Assembly: GCF_001938985.1 (NCBI RefSeq)
Contig: NZ_MKIN01000017.1
Coordinates: 92,119-156,118, forward strand
Length of the DNA stretch: 64,000 nt
Origin: Gillisella taibaishanensis
Lineage (GTDB): Bacteria; Pseudomonadota; Alphaproteobacteria; Rhizobiales; Rhizobiaceae
Direction of reading: 5' to 3'
Both the position numbers and the translations under genes were made by a program. Below are positions 27,414-37,448 of this stretch, in pieces. Under the pieces are notes generated by a model. It did not search any database and was not told the DNA's origin. It saw only the letters and a list, made by a program, of their open reading frames with translations. How positions within the stretch are numbered: the stretch's first letter is position 1; each line of letters starts with the position of its first letter.

Positions 27414-30026
27414 TTATGCGTCGAGCATTTCGCGCACCGCAATGGCCAATTGCTTCAACGAGAAAGGTTTTGGCAGGAAGCCGAATTTCGCTTCAGCCGG
27501 CAGGTTGCGGGCGAAGGCATCCTCGGCGTAACCGGACACGAAGATAAATTTCATATCGGGATAGTTCTTGCGCAATTCCTTGAGCAGCGATGGCCCGTCC
27601 ATCTCTGGCATGACCACGTCGGAAACGACGATATCGACCTTGCCTTCCAGTTCTTCCATGATTTCGAGCGCTTCGACGCCGGAGCAAGCCTCGTGGACGG
27701 TATACCCTCGGGTTTCCAGCATTCGTTTGCCGCCGCGCCGTACGGCATCCTCATCCTCGACGAGCAAGACAACGGCGGATTTGCCGGTAAGGTCATCCGG
27801 CTCCTTGGCTGTATCGGCATCCGTGCCGGCCAGAACGCGGCCATTGCTGGCTTGGGACTCGGTTATCGGAGTGACGTCGATGGTGACAGGCTCGGAAATA
27901 TGGCGAGGCAGGAAGATCCGAAAGGTCGTGCCCTCGCCTACTTCCGATTCCAGATAAATGTAACCGCCGGACTGCTTGACGATACCGTAGACCATCGCCA
28001 GGCCAAGACCCGTGCCCTTCCCGACGTCCTTTGTCGTGAAGAAAGGTTCGAATATCTTGTCGATGATTTCAGGGGCGATACCCGTGCCGCTGTCGGCGAC
28101 TTCGATCAGCACGAAATCCTCGTGCGGCAGGCCTCGATGATTGTAGGCCGCCGCTTCGACATCGGTGACGTTGCGAGTGCTGATTGTGATATTGCCGCCC
28201 TGAGGCATAGCATCGCGTGCGTTGACGCAGAGATTGATCAGCACCTGCTCGAACTGCGACAGATCGGCCTTCACCGGCCAGAGGTCGCGGCCATAATCCA
28301 CATGCAGCTTGACATTGGTGCCCGAGATCAGCCGGTCGACCAGCATGCGCAGATCGCCGATCACGTCGGTGAGGTTCAACACCGTCGGGCGCATCGTCTG
28401 CTTGCGCGAGAAGGCCAGGAGCTGGCGCACCAGGACTGCGGCGCGATTGGCGTTGCGCTTGATTTCCATCAGATCGGCGAAGCTGGAATCGGACGGACGC
28501 GCCTGCAGAAGCAGATGGTCCGACGACAGCAGGATCGCGGTCAGCACATTGTTGAAGTCATGTGCGATGCCGCCGGCGAGCGTGCCGACCGCGTTCATCT
28601 TCTGCGTCTGGGCCATCTGGGTTTCCAGGGCCTTCTGGTCGGTGACATCGACCGCGTAGACGATAGCCGCCTCCTCCGGCGCCTCGTCGCTCTGATCGAT
28701 GACCGCATTCACGTAGAAGCGGAAATGCCGCATGTCGTCGATCGGGTGGCGAGAATCGATCGGGGCAATGTCGACCTGCCGGTCTCGCGCCTGGGACAGG
28801 GCCTCGGCAAAGACCGGACGCTCATTGTCATGCAGCACGAGATCGAGCCGCACCTTGCGGTCGATATCGTCGCGGGACACCACATCAGCAAAGAATTTCA
28901 GGAAAGGCGCGTTGGTGCGCAGGATGCGCCCCTGTCCGTCCACCGAGGCAATCGCCATCGGCGTATTGTTGAAGAAGCGGGTAAAACGCATCGACGCGGA
29001 CGAATCCGAGCGGTCGCCGGCGATCACTTCCTGACGGGCCAGTACGATCGTGCGGCTTTCGCCTGGGGCACCATCACGAGCTGAGCGAACGCGGTGCACC
29101 AGTCGCGCCGGGAAGCTGCGACCATCGGCGCGCCGCAGGTCGAGGTCGAGCGTCGCGGTCTTCGACAGGCCTGGTTCGGCCTGGACGGACTGGATCAACG
29201 CCATGCCTTCGCCGGCAACCAGGTCTTTCAGATAGATGGAACCCGGCGAAAACTGGGTGAGATCGATGCCCAGCCATTCGGAGAGTGTGGCATTGAGATA
29301 AAAGATCTCGCCCTTGCGCCCGGCTGAGAAGAAGCCGGCCGGCGCGTGGTCGAGATAATCGATTGCGTTCTGCAATTCCTTGAAGAACCGCTCCTGATCG
29401 TCGCGGTCGGCAGTGATGTCGGCAATCTGCCAGATCTGCAACCCTTTATGCGGCCCCTGCTCCACCAAGCGTCGCGCCCGCAGCCGGTACCAATGGGCGC
29501 CCGAGCCATTGTCGGAAAACGGGCCGAGCGGCTTCAGCAGGCGGAATTCTTCCTGGCCATCGCGGCCTTCGCGCAACCCGTTGATCAGCCGGTAGAGCGC
29601 TTCGCCAGCCTCGCGGTGCCGTGATAGCAGGGCTTCCAGCGTCTGGACGTCGGTTGCCCGGCGCGCGCCGGTCATGCGGCCATAGGCGGCATTGGCATAA
29701 ATGATATGGCCGCGCGGATCGGTGACCAGTGTGCCTTCGCTCTGCGTATCGAGAAAGGCGCGGCCGAGACCATCGGACGGCGCTTGCGGCAGAACTTCAA
29801 TGAAGCCGATGACGGCGGAAACGAGGAAGAAGATGCCGACAATGGCCAGCACGCCGAGAACCCCGAGCACGATCTGATTGTCGAGCGAGTTCTTGAAGAC
29901 GACGAAGGCGGCCGCGACGGCGAGCAGCACAAAGGCCATAATGACGATGCGAAAGGCCGCGCCGCTATTGGGCCGGCGATCCACAAGCGGCCCTGCGCTT
30001 TCCTCGATCTGCTGCTGGTTTGTCAT
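27414..30026 (-). CDS. cckA: Cell-cycle hybrid histidine kinase CckA
   Basis: An 870-residue membrane hybrid kinase. Two hydrophobic segments lie at about 26-44 and 52-74, followed by PAS-like sensory modules (about 85-470). The phosphoacceptor is H489 in GGIAHDFNN, then an ATPase domain (NARDAM near 602, DSGTGI near 645, GTGLGL near 671) and a receiver domain with D803. Order, length and the H-box match CckA, which drives the CckA-ChpT-CtrA phosphorelay. GAGGAAAG precedes the ATG at 30026; the open frame continues 86 codons upstream without conservation. Confidence 0.93.
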   Translation of the reverse strand: MTNQQQIEESAGPLVDRRPNSGAAFRIVIMAFVLLAVAAAFVVFKNSLDNQIVLGVLGVLAIVGIFFLVSAVIGFIEVLPQAPSDGLGRAFLDTQSEGTLVTDPRGHIIYANAAYGRMTGARRATDVQTLEALLSRHREAGEALYRLINGLREGRDGQEEFRLLKPLGPFSDNGSGAHWYRLRARRLVEQGPHKGLQIWQIADITADRDDQERFFKELQNAIDYLDHAPAGFFSAGRKGEIFYLNATLSEWLGIDLTQFSPGSIYLKDLVAGEGMALIQSVQAEPGLSKTATLDLDLRRADGRSFPARLVHRVRSARDGAPGESRTIVLARQEVIAGDRSDSSASMRFTRFFNNTPMAIASVDGQGRILRTNAPFLKFFADVVSRDDIDRKVRLDLVLHDNERPVFAEALSQARDRQVDIAPIDSRHPIDDMRHFRFYVNAVIDQSDEAPEEAAIVYAVDVTDQKALETQMAQTQKMNAVGTLAGGIAHDFNNVLTAILLSSDHLLLQARPSDSSFADLMEIKRNANRAAVLVRQLLAFSRKQTMRPTVLNLTDVIGDLRMLVDRLISGTNVKLHVDYGRDLWPVKADLSQFEQVLINLCVNARDAMPQGGNITISTRNVTDVEAAAYNHRGLPHEDFVLIEVADSGTGIAPEIIDKIFEPFFTTKDVGKGTGLGLAMVYGIVKQSGGYIYLESEVGEGTTFRIFLPRHISEPVTIDVTPITESQASNGRVLAGTDADTAKEPDDLTGKSAVVLLVEDEDAVRRGGKRMLETRGYTVHEACSGVEALEIMEELEGKVDIVVSDVVMPEMDGPSLLKELRKNYPDMKFIFVSGYAEDAFARNLPAEAKFGFLPKPFSLKQLAIAVREMLDA

Positions 30027-30406
30027 TCTTTCCTCATTTCGGCGCTGATTCCCGCCTTGTCGTCCGGCAGCTGTCGCCCAACGATAGCCCGTCTGCTGCA
30101 CCGTGTCCCCCAGGCTTTGGCGGGAATCACGGTTAGCAACATCTTTACCAACTAGTGTGGGCGGCAAAAAGCACTGTGATCCCCGGAAAATCCGCCATGC
30201 ACAGACTATCGGGGCTGGAATGCGGTCAAGCAGCCGATTGCCCCTTTCCTTATCGTAAAAGCGCAATAAATAGGCTTCGGACAAAGGAGCGCGGTTGCTT
30301 GGCAGATGCGCACCGCGTCATATAGGACAGATCTCGCATGCATCCTCGCCCCTTTCAGGGCAGTGTGCTTTGAACGACCACCGAGACCGCGACGGAGACA
30401 GCCACC
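30027..30406. other. Divergent intergenic region, cckA / fliO-like gene
   Basis: About 380 bases separate the divergent starts. I see no coding sequence that fits local codon use. It must hold promoters for both genes. No TTAACCAT-type CtrA site was noticed in it. Confidence 0.5.
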
Positions 30407-32113
30407 ATGATGGACGATGTTTTGAACGCCTATGGCAGCCGCTTCCTGATAGCCGCTGGCGGGGTGTTTCTTGCCCTCGCCGTGCTGGTCGTGGTTCTCT
30501 GGATCTTGAAAAACCGCGCGCCGTCGCCGTTTGTGCGTGGCGGGCGCAACCGCCAGCCACGCCTGCAAGTCCTGGACGCCGCCGCCGTCGACGCTCGCCG
30601 TCGCCTAGTGCTGGTGCGTCGCGACAACATCGAACACCTCATCCTGATCGGCGGCCCGACAGACGTCGTCGTGGAAAGCGGCATCGGTGAGCCGAAAGCC
30701 TATTTAACTGGCGAACTTGCCGCCCAGGAAGCGCTGGCCAGGAGCCAGGCGCTTGCGCGCATGCAGGACCTACCGAAGACCCAGGAGCCGAATGCGCTAG
30801 CAAGCCGTAATGCAGACGAAGATGCACCGGTGTCAGCAGCACCCTCGGCCTTGGAAGCGCCAACCGCACGAAGTGAGATCCAACCTGAGCGGCGGGAGAT
30901 ACCCACGCCAACAGTAGCGACGCCGCGTCGGCCTGTGCCTGTGTCGCAGCCTGCCGAAGCTGCAGTGTCAGCCTCCACCGCCACGCCGCCCGTTGCTGCT
31001 CCTGACGTTTCATCCGCCGAGCGGCCCGCCGCGCAGAGCCCGTCAAGGCAACAGCCATCTCCACAAGCGGTGCCGCAGCCAGCGCCGGTTGTACGTCCCG
31101 TTGCTGAGCGTCCTGCAGCCCAAGTGGTTGAGCAGGAAGCCCGGAGTGCATCTGACGTAAAGCCGCAGCCTGTGGTACGGGCCGTTACGCCTGGCGGCGT
31201 AGACAGGGAGGAGCCGGCAGCGCCAGAGGAGAAGCAGCCGGCGGCCTTGAACGTTCAGCCGCAAGCTCCTCAGACAGTTGCTCCGCGCCCGGTTCCGGCA
31301 CCTGCACCCCGCCAGCCTGAGCCAGTAGCGCCTCCCGCTGCGCCTGTTGAGGAACGAGCTGTTCGTGCTGAGGTCGCCTCCCCCGCACAAGTCTCTTCGG
31401 CGCCCGCCCAAGCCGTTCCTGAGATAGAGCCTCCCGCTTCAGCCGATCGAGCTGCTGCGAGCAGAAGTGAAACAGTGCGCGCTCATGAGCCGGCTGAGAA
31501 GCCCACTCTCGACATCCGCGCTGACCGAATTTCCAACCCTGCGCCGGCCGTGACGCCAGCGGCTCCTGCAACGTCCCGGCCACCAGCCGCCGCCGAAACG
31601 GCATCTCCATCTCCTGCTCGGCCTGCAGCACCGGTTGCTGGCGACGGAGCAACAAGCCCCACGCCGCCGCCCGTTGAGCGCCGCCCGGCAACGACTCCGC
31701 AGGAGGCTGGCGCTCTGTTGGATGCGGCGCGCGACCGTGTGCTGAAGTCTCGCGTCGAACCATTCTCAGCTGAGCGCTACAAGGCACCCGCTCCGGAAGA
31801 CGACATCGACCTTCTGACCGAACCGACCTCGACGCCCCGTCATGAGCCTTCAGCAAAACCTGAGCCTGATATCGAGGCGCTTAAAAGCGAGTTTGAAAAG
31901 ATCCTGGATGGAGAAGTGCTTACCCAACCTTCCGCCCGGCCGCGCCCAACCGTCGAGCCACCGGTTGCCCGCGCCATCCCGCCGATGAATGTTCCGCCCG
32001 CCGCCAGGCCGCAATCCGCCGCTGCAACCGGAGAAGCCGCCAAACCGGAAGGAAATCTCCAGGACGAAATCGCCCGTATTTTCGGGGATATGGGAGCTCC
32101 GCGGAAGGACTGA
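30407..32113 (+). CDS. FliO-like membrane protein with a long Pro/Ala-rich tail
   Basis: A 568-residue protein. A transmembrane helix at about 14-34 is followed by a short domain with RRRLVLVRRDNIEHLILIGG, the hallmark of FliO, a helper of the flagellar type III export gate. From about residue 110 the rest is low-complexity sequence rich in Pro, Ala, Gln and Glu, ending in a more ordered tail (LQDEIARIFGDMG). Normal FliO is about 100-150 residues. No other flagellar gene is nearby, so a flagellar role is inferred only from the domain. GGAGA precedes the ATG. Confidence 0.78.
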   Translation: MMDDVLNAYGSRFLIAAGGVFLALAVLVVVLWILKNRAPSPFVRGGRNRQPRLQVLDAAAVDARRRLVLVRRDNIEHLILIGGPTDVVVESGIGEPKAYLTGELAAQEALARSQALARMQDLPKTQEPNALASRNADEDAPVSAAPSALEAPTARSEIQPERREIPTPTVATPRRPVPVSQPAEAAVSASTATPPVAAPDVSSAERPAAQSPSRQQPSPQAVPQPAPVVRPVAERPAAQVVEQEARSASDVKPQPVVRAVTPGGVDREEPAAPEEKQPAALNVQPQAPQTVAPRPVPAPAPRQPEPVAPPAAPVEERAVRAEVASPAQVSSAPAQAVPEIEPPASADRAAASRSETVRAHEPAEKPTLDIRADRISNPAPAVTPAAPATSRPPAAAETASPSPARPAAPVAGDGATSPTPPPVERRPATTPQEAGALLDAARDRVLKSRVEPFSAERYKAPAPEDDIDLLTEPTSTPRHEPSAKPEPDIEALKSEFEKILDGEVLTQPSARPRPTVEPPVARAIPPMNVPPAARPQSAAATGEAAKPEGNLQDEIARIFGDMGAPRKD

Positions 32114-32730
32114 TCGCCCGGTTCCATATCACGTCGTGATGTGAGCGTTCGCTATGCGGCCAACCATTGACTTAATTGCGCCCCAGCGGGCTTCGTCATG
32201 GTCTGCGCATTTGAAGGCGCAGCGATGAGCGTCTTTTGCAGAACCGGGATCAGTTGCGGAGAATAAGACGTAAGGTGCGGTCGCTGTTGGCGATCTGACG
32301 GCCGGATGCCGGATCACAACTGCGCCGCCGCATACGTTCCCGAATAGTGCAGGTGCAGCGCCATGGCCTCGTCTGTCGCGAGCAGCCATCGTCATGTTGT
32401 GGCGATCGTAAAAAGCAAGCCGGGCCACAGGGCAATTATGGACGAATGCTCACAGTCCCATGCTGGCTGTGGACGTGGTTCCTGCCATTCAAGTGTCTTT
32501 GGCCGTGGATTACATTGCCATAACTTGCCCGGTAAGTACGACGCTTCGCTAGAAGCATGGCGCAAGCCTATGGGCTGCTTTGCATCGATCATGACGATGC
32601 AAGTCTGAGATAACCAGCCGAACAGGCGTCTCTCACTTAATCGCAAGTCTTCCAATGCCCAGAACAAACCGCGCATTGGCTGATCTTCTTAAAACTCGAG
32701 CCGATAGGCCGCCTTATAGCAGCCTCCGTC
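32114..32730. other. 617-base region without a convincing gene
   Basis: Several frames of 80-100 codons exist on both strands (for example 32129-32428 minus and 32363-32608 plus), but they are rich in Cys, His and Trp in a way typical of chance frames and have no family resemblance. No strong terminator or repeat was seen. It may hold the remains of a lost gene between the fliO-like gene and dksA. Confidence 0.5.
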
Positions 32731-33150
32731 TCATTCGTCGCGATAGACCTTTTCACGCCGCTCGTGCCGCTCCTGGGCTTCGATCGACAGGGTAGCAATC
32801 GGCCGAGCATCGAGACGCTTCAAGCCGATCGGCTCGCCGGTCTCTTCGCAATAGCCGTAGGTTCCGTCGTCGATACGCTGCAGAGCCGCGTCGATCTTGG
32901 AGATCAACTTGCGCTGCCGGTCACGGGCACGAAGCTCGATGGCGCGGTCGGTTTCGGAAGATGCCCGGTCAGCTAGGTCCGGATGATTTGCGCTTTCTTC
33001 CGCGAGGTGACCCAATGTCTCCCTTGCCTCACGAAGGATATCGTTTTTCCAAGCGATCAACTTGGCACGAAAATAAGCTCGCTGGTTCGCGTTCATGAAC
33101 TCGTCGTCATCCGAGAGCACATAGTCGCTAAGATTGATCTTCTCACTCAA
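32731..33150 (-). CDS. dksA: RNA polymerase-binding transcription factor DksA
   Basis: A 139-residue DksA, which enters the RNA polymerase secondary channel and with ppGpp adjusts rRNA and amino-acid gene promoters. The coiled coil includes ETLGHLAEESANHPDLADRAS, and the zinc-finger fold region is DDGTYGYCEETGEPIGLKRL. Only the first of the four usual zinc cysteines is kept; the others are T, S and A. One-cysteine DksA proteins are known in alphaproteobacteria. I chose the TTG at 33150 (MSEKINLSDYVL) because CAGGAGAA lies 9 bases upstream. Confidence 0.92.
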   Translation of the reverse strand: MSEKINLSDYVLSDDDEFMNANQRAYFRAKLIAWKNDILREARETLGHLAEESANHPDLADRASSETDRAIELRARDRQRKLISKIDAALQRIDDGTYGYCEETGEPIGLKRLDARPIATLSIEAQERHERREKVYRDE

Positions 33151-33185
33151 CGCGATTCTCCTGAAGAACATCTCAATGGCGGACG

Positions 33186-33228
33186 TATATACTTTGGAAA
33201 GGTCGCATTCAAGCCTTACTCAAGGCTT
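33186..33228 (-). promoter_or_regulatory. Candidate dksA promoter with overlapping dyad
   Basis: On the minus strand GCTTGA (33214-33209) and TATATA (33191-33186) are separated by 17 bases, close to rhizobial sigma70 consensus. A 7-bp inverted repeat AAGCCTT / AAGGCTT (33211-33217 and 33222-33228, 4-base gap) covers the -35 box and could be an operator. Regulator unknown. Confidence 0.45.
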
Positions 33229-33452
33229 TCCTTGATTTTTAAATCTGTCACAAAAATCGGCTAAACGGCTATTTTTTCACCCCTTTTTGTGTCGGAGCAT
33301 CCGACAGTCGTCAACTTCACGTTAGGGGTTGACAGCGGCGCTGCGTCAGCGGTTGCCTCGTTAGGATACGATAGAAACTGGCTTCCTTAGCCATGGTTGA
33401 CGGCACGTCGGCCTGCGCGATAGTTAGAATTCCCGAAACGGACATCAGCCGC

Positions 33453-33953
33453 ATGACAGTCATTCTCTCAAAGCCCTTTCGCACATTCTTGCTGCGCCAT
33501 GCTGCTGCCGACTGGCCTGCTGCCGGCCAGAAAGATTTCGATCGTCCCTTGAGCAATGAAGGCTATGCCCAGGCCGAACTGGTCATCGACCGCGCGGCAG
33601 ACAAGGGCTATCGTCCGGATCTTGTGATTTGCTCCACCGCACTGCGTTGCAGGCAGACGGCAGATGCCGTCAGGCGCAGCATGGGGGCAGACGAAGTCGA
33701 GATCCGTTTCGTCGACTCCCTCTACAATGGCGCTGCGGATACCTATCTGGAAATTCTGCGCACGTCGGTGGAGCAGACGTCTGTCATGCTGATTGGCCAT
33801 AATCCGTCGATCGAGGAGTGCTTGCATGTTCTGGTCGGAGAGCAGGTTCTCGCCCAAGCCATCCCGCGCGGCTACCCAACTTGTGGGCTAGCCGTGATCG
33901 ATCCCGCCGATACCGTCAGCCGTTGGCAACTTACGGATTTTCTGGAAGCCTGA
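33453..33953 (+). CDS. SixA-like histidine phosphatase
   Basis: A 166-residue histidine-phosphatase superfamily protein. The catalytic LLRHA motif has H16, with D36-R37-P-L-S and the second histidine in LIGHNP. SixA of E. coli dephosphorylates phosphohistidine proteins of phosphorelay or phosphotransferase systems; whether this one does is unknown. The ATG at 33453 was preferred to the one at 33393, which would add a non-conserved leader. Confidence 0.9.
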   Translation: MTVILSKPFRTFLLRHAAADWPAAGQKDFDRPLSNEGYAQAELVIDRAADKGYRPDLVICSTALRCRQTADAVRRSMGADEVEIRFVDSLYNGAADTYLEILRTSVEQTSVMLIGHNPSIEECLHVLVGEQVLAQAIPRGYPTCGLAVIDPADTVSRWQLTDFLEA

Positions 33954-34099
33954 TTCCACCTTTCTATATTCCGGTCAGAGTGCATTATCCGCCCTGAGCG
34001 GGTGGCACATTTGCGGCGGCGGTGCGGGCAAGCGCAGCGGTGGCCTTCAATCGGGCGCGGTAAGACCTATATGCAGGCAAACAACAGGATCCTTGCGAC

Positions 34100-35575
34100 G
34101 TGCCGCCATCCATGACCAGCTTTACCGATGAGACCCGCATCGCGCTCGACAATCTCGCGGACCGGGCCTCGAACCTGATCTATCCGACGATCCGGCTTGG
34201 CGTCACCGGCCTGTCGCGCGCGGGCAAGACAGTGTTCATTTCGTCTCTCGTGCATAATCTGCTGAACGGTGGCCGGCTGCCGCTGTTCGAGCCTCTGCAA
34301 TCGGGCCGTATTGCGCGCGTGACGCTTGAACCGCAGCCGGATGACGCGGTGCCACGGTTTCAATATGAGGATCACATTCGTGCTCTTGTGCGCGATCGCG
34401 TCTGGCCGGGATCGACGAGAGCGATTTCCGAATTGCGGCTCGTGGTCGAATACAAGAGCGCCAGCGGCTGGAACAGGCTGTTTTCGTCCGGCAAACTGGC
34501 GATCGATATCGTCGATTATCCGGGTGAATGGCTGCTGGATCTGCCGCTTATGTCGCAGGATTACCAGACATTCAGCCGCAATACGGTGGAGCTCGCCCAA
34601 ACCGGTATTCGCCAGGAGTTGTCGGCACGGTGGCTGAGGCTTGCCAGTGCCGTCGATCCCGATGCGCCGGCCGATGAGACCACGGCGCGGCAACTGGCGG
34701 AGGCATTTGCCGACTATTTGAAAGCATGCAAAGCCGATGAGCGGTCGCTGTCTACCTTGCCGCCCGGGCGCTTCCTGATGCCGGGAGATCTTGAAGGCTC
34801 GCCGGCGCTGACCTTTGCGCCGCTTGTCCTCGCGCCCGACATGAAACCTGTCCGGGGTTCGCTGCGGGCGATGATGGAGCGACGGTTCGAATCCTATAAG
34901 AGCGTTGTGGTCAAACCGTTCTTCCGTGAGCATTTCGCGCGACTTGACCGGCAGATCGTGCTGATTGATGCCTTGCAGGCCATCAATCGCGGGCCGGAAG
35001 CGGTTCAGGATCTGGAAAGGGCACTGGCCGATGTGCTTGCTTGTTTTCGCCCCGGCAGTTCCAGCTGGCTGCGTGGTCTGGTCGGAAGACGAATCGACAA
35101 GGTGCTCGTCGCCGCCACCAAAGCCGATCACCTGCACCATGAAAGCCATGATCAGTTACAGGCCGTGACCAGACGGCTGGTGGACGGCGCCATCACCCGG
35201 ATCGGTATGGCTGGCGCCGGCATTGATGTCTTGGCTCTGGCTTCGGTGCGGGCCACACGGGAGGCGACGGTGAAGCAGGACGGGCATGTGCTGCCTGTCG
35301 TGGTCGGCACACCGATGCAGGGCGAGACCATTGGCGGCGAGCGCTTCGATGGCACGCGCAAGACCGCCGTCTTTCCGGGCGATCTGCCGAAAAATATCGA
35401 AGGTCTGTTTCACCCCGACCAGACAGATACTGGGCTGGACCTCAACATCGTCAGGTTTCGTCCGCCGGAACTGGAAGAGGTGAGCCAAGGCGCCAACGGC
35501 AGTATCAAGCTGTCCATCCCCCATATCCGCCTCGACCGCGCCCTGCAATTTCTTCTCGGAGATCGGCTGGCATGA
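34100..35575 (+). CDS. YcjX-family P-loop protein
   Basis: A 491-residue YcjX-like GTP/ATP-binding protein with Walker A GLSRAGKT near residues 37-44 and DIVDYPGEWLLDLPLM as a Walker B-like region. YcjX forms a conserved stress-linked pair with a membrane protein of the YcjF family, encoded next. AGGAT lies 10 bases before the GTG at 34100; an ATG at 34112 is the alternative. The stop overlaps the next start (ATGA). Confidence 0.9.
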   Translation: MPPSMTSFTDETRIALDNLADRASNLIYPTIRLGVTGLSRAGKTVFISSLVHNLLNGGRLPLFEPLQSGRIARVTLEPQPDDAVPRFQYEDHIRALVRDRVWPGSTRAISELRLVVEYKSASGWNRLFSSGKLAIDIVDYPGEWLLDLPLMSQDYQTFSRNTVELAQTGIRQELSARWLRLASAVDPDAPADETTARQLAEAFADYLKACKADERSLSTLPPGRFLMPGDLEGSPALTFAPLVLAPDMKPVRGSLRAMMERRFESYKSVVVKPFFREHFARLDRQIVLIDALQAINRGPEAVQDLERALADVLACFRPGSSSWLRGLVGRRIDKVLVAATKADHLHHESHDQLQAVTRRLVDGAITRIGMAGAGIDVLALASVRATREATVKQDGHVLPVVVGTPMQGETIGGERFDGTRKTAVFPGDLPKNIEGLFHPDQTDTGLDLNIVRFRPPELEEVSQGANGSIKLSIPHIRLDRALQFLLGDRLA

Positions 35576-36684
35576 GCAAGACACCCGACGATATCAGGCC
35601 TATGCCACGCCGCCCGGCTGCATTTTCCCTAGACGAGCCCGAGGCTTCCCCTGCCCGCCCGCCTTTTACGACAGCGCCAGAACCGGTACGCCGCGCGCCC
35701 CAAAGCTTCGATGCCGACGTGACGATCACGCCCGATGCCGAAGATCCGTTTCTGGCCGATCCACTCCTTGCAGGCCTAGAAGGCACCGACGCGACCGTGC
35801 CGATCGCCCGGCCACGCCGGCGGCGGTTTTCCTTCGGCAAGCTCGCCGGCGCTGCCTTCGGCGCGCTTGCTTCCTTTGCAATTGGTCTCTGGATCGATGA
35901 CTTGGTCCGCGACCTCTTCACCCGCGCCGATTGGCTCGGTTATACCGCGCTCGGTTTGCTCGGCATTGGCCTTGCGGCGCTCGGCGTCGTCGTACTGCGC
36001 GAGGTTGCCGGCATCTATCGGCTGGATGCGGTGCAGACCGTCAAGCAGCGGGCTGCAGCGCTGAGCCTTCAGGGCACGGCGAGCGAAGCGCGCAAGCTGG
36101 TGAAGGAGGTCGAGGCGCTGACGGGGCATCGAGCCGAGACTGCACGCGGGCGTGACGTGTTGAAGGCCGCGGAAGGCGATATCATCGATGCACCGCATCT
36201 GATTGACCTTGCCGAGCGAGAGTTGCTCGGCCCGCTGGACGCAAAAGCACGGGCCCTGATCGTCAATGCCTCAAAACGAGTTTCTGTCGTAACGGCCGTC
36301 AGCCCCCGCGCGCTAGTCGATCTCGCCTATGTATTGTTTGAAGTCGTGCGCCTGGTGCGGGGCATGGCGGAACTTTACGGTGGAAGACCCGGCTCGATCG
36401 GTATGCTGCGGTTGCTGCGGGATGTCTTTGCCCATCTCGCCGTTACAGGATCGATCGCCATCGGCGACGGGTTGGCGCAACAGGTGCTGGGCCACGGGAT
36501 TGCCTCCCGCCTGTCGGCGCGACTCGGCGAAGGTGTGATCAATGGCTTGATGACGGCAAGAATCGGTATAGCCGCTATGGACCTCTGCCGCCCTCTCAGC
36601 TTCAAAGCGTTAAGACGTCCGGGCATCGGCGACTTCATGCCCGCACTGAAACCGGCGAGCAATTCCGATGCTAACACTTTGTAA
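35572..36684 (+). CDS. YcjF-like membrane protein (TIGR01620/DUF697)
   Basis: A 370-residue membrane protein. A Pro-rich cytosolic N-terminus of about 80 residues is followed by two hydrophobic segments (FGALASFAIGLWIDDL and LGLLGIGLAALGVVVL), a helical middle, and a DUF697-type C-terminus (YVLFEVVRLVRGMAELYGGRPG). The family accompanies YcjX, and here the genes overlap by four bases, so the products probably act together. Molecular function is not established. Confidence 0.88.
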   Translation: MSKTPDDIRPMPRRPAAFSLDEPEASPARPPFTTAPEPVRRAPQSFDADVTITPDAEDPFLADPLLAGLEGTDATVPIARPRRRRFSFGKLAGAAFGALASFAIGLWIDDLVRDLFTRADWLGYTALGLLGIGLAALGVVVLREVAGIYRLDAVQTVKQRAAALSLQGTASEARKLVKEVEALTGHRAETARGRDVLKAAEGDIIDAPHLIDLAERELLGPLDAKARALIVNASKRVSVVTAVSPRALVDLAYVLFEVVRLVRGMAELYGGRPGSIGMLRLLRDVFAHLAVTGSIAIGDGLAQQVLGHGIASRLSARLGEGVINGLMTARIGIAAMDLCRPLSFKALRRPGIGDFMPALKPASNSDANTL

Positions 36685-36774
36685 TAAAAACAGATAAATT
36701 GGCTGATGACATTGAATGTCAATTATTAGCCATATAACGATCGTCGGCGCGATTTCCCCTGAGCTAATAAAATA

Positions 36775-36782
36775 TTAACCAT
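36775..36782 (+). promoter_or_regulatory. Candidate CtrA half-site
   Basis: TTAACCAT, the CtrA half-site consensus of rhizobia and Caulobacter, lies 55 bases upstream of the secreted-protein start. A single half-site occurs by chance often enough that this is only suggestive, but CckA, the top kinase for CtrA, is encoded in this window. Confidence 0.35.
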
Positions 36783-36837
36783 CCCGACGGTATAAAACAC
36801 CCAACAAGTGTTCGTCGATTGCGCCCAAGGAAAGCCG

Positions 36838-37386
36838 ATGCCGCACCGTTTCTCTTCGCTTCTCGGCAGTTTTGCCATCGTCTGCGCTGTGGCTCTTCCA
36901 GCGGGTTTTGCTGACGCCGCCCAGAAGGATCGCCAGTTCTTCGAATCTGTCTCCGGCGTCTGGAGTGGTCCGGGCGAAATTGTCGCGGGCAAATACAAAG
37001 GCACCAAGTTCAGTTGTAATTTGACGGGTGAGCCTGTCGAGGGTGCCGAAGCCGGCATAAAGCTCGGCGGCACCTGCCGGGTCGGCGTGTTCTCCCAGCC
37101 CATGAATGCCGTGATTTCGATGAAGGGCGGCACCTATACCGGCCAGTTTCTCGACGGCGCCGATGGCAAGGGCCTCGACATCATTTCCGGGCAGGTCAAC
37201 GGCGACAAGGTCGTCATGGGCATCAACCGCGCTAAGTTGAACGGCGCGATGGTCGCGAGCATGGACAACGACAAGGCCATGAACGTAACAATTTCCGTAA
37301 AGGTAGAGGATCGGATGATCCCTGTCATCGGGCTGCGGCTGAACCGCCAGGTCGATGACGTCGCCGTCGGCTCCATCAAGAAGTAA
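36838..37386 (+). CDS. Secreted hypothetical protein
   Basis: A 182-residue protein with a clear signal peptide (hydrophobic core FAIVCAVALPAGFA, cleavage after ADA near residue 27). The mature part is beta-rich with Gly-turns (VSGVWSGPGEIVAGKYKGTKFSC), two cysteines that may form a disulfide, and no transmembrane helix. Similar proteins occur in rhizobia without known function. AAGGAAAG precedes the ATG at 36838; a GTG at 36808 is less likely. Confidence 0.8.
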   Translation: MPHRFSSLLGSFAIVCAVALPAGFADAAQKDRQFFESVSGVWSGPGEIVAGKYKGTKFSCNLTGEPVEGAEAGIKLGGTCRVGVFSQPMNAVISMKGGTYTGQFLDGADGKGLDIISGQVNGDKVVMGINRAKLNGAMVASMDNDKAMNVTISVKVEDRMIPVIGLRLNRQVDDVAVGSIKK

Positions 37387-37420
37387 CGATACGGCCCTTA
37401 TTAAGGCATTTGAAGACAGG

Positions 37421-37448
37421 AACCCGGGGTCGAAAGACCGCCGGGTTT
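37421..37448 (+). terminator. Intrinsic terminator of the secreted-protein gene
   Basis: A stem with arms AACCCGG and CCGGGTT plus inner GGTC-GAAA-GACC (37421-37447) runs into TTTTATCTTTT on the plus strand, 35 bases after the stop. Its 3' arm reaches the end of folK on the opposite strand, so the two genes are convergent and separated by this element. Confidence 0.85.

Noticed and set aside
32129..32676. Small ORFs between the fliO-like gene and dksA
   Set aside because: Cys/His/Trp-rich translations, competing frames on both strands and no ribosome binding sites.
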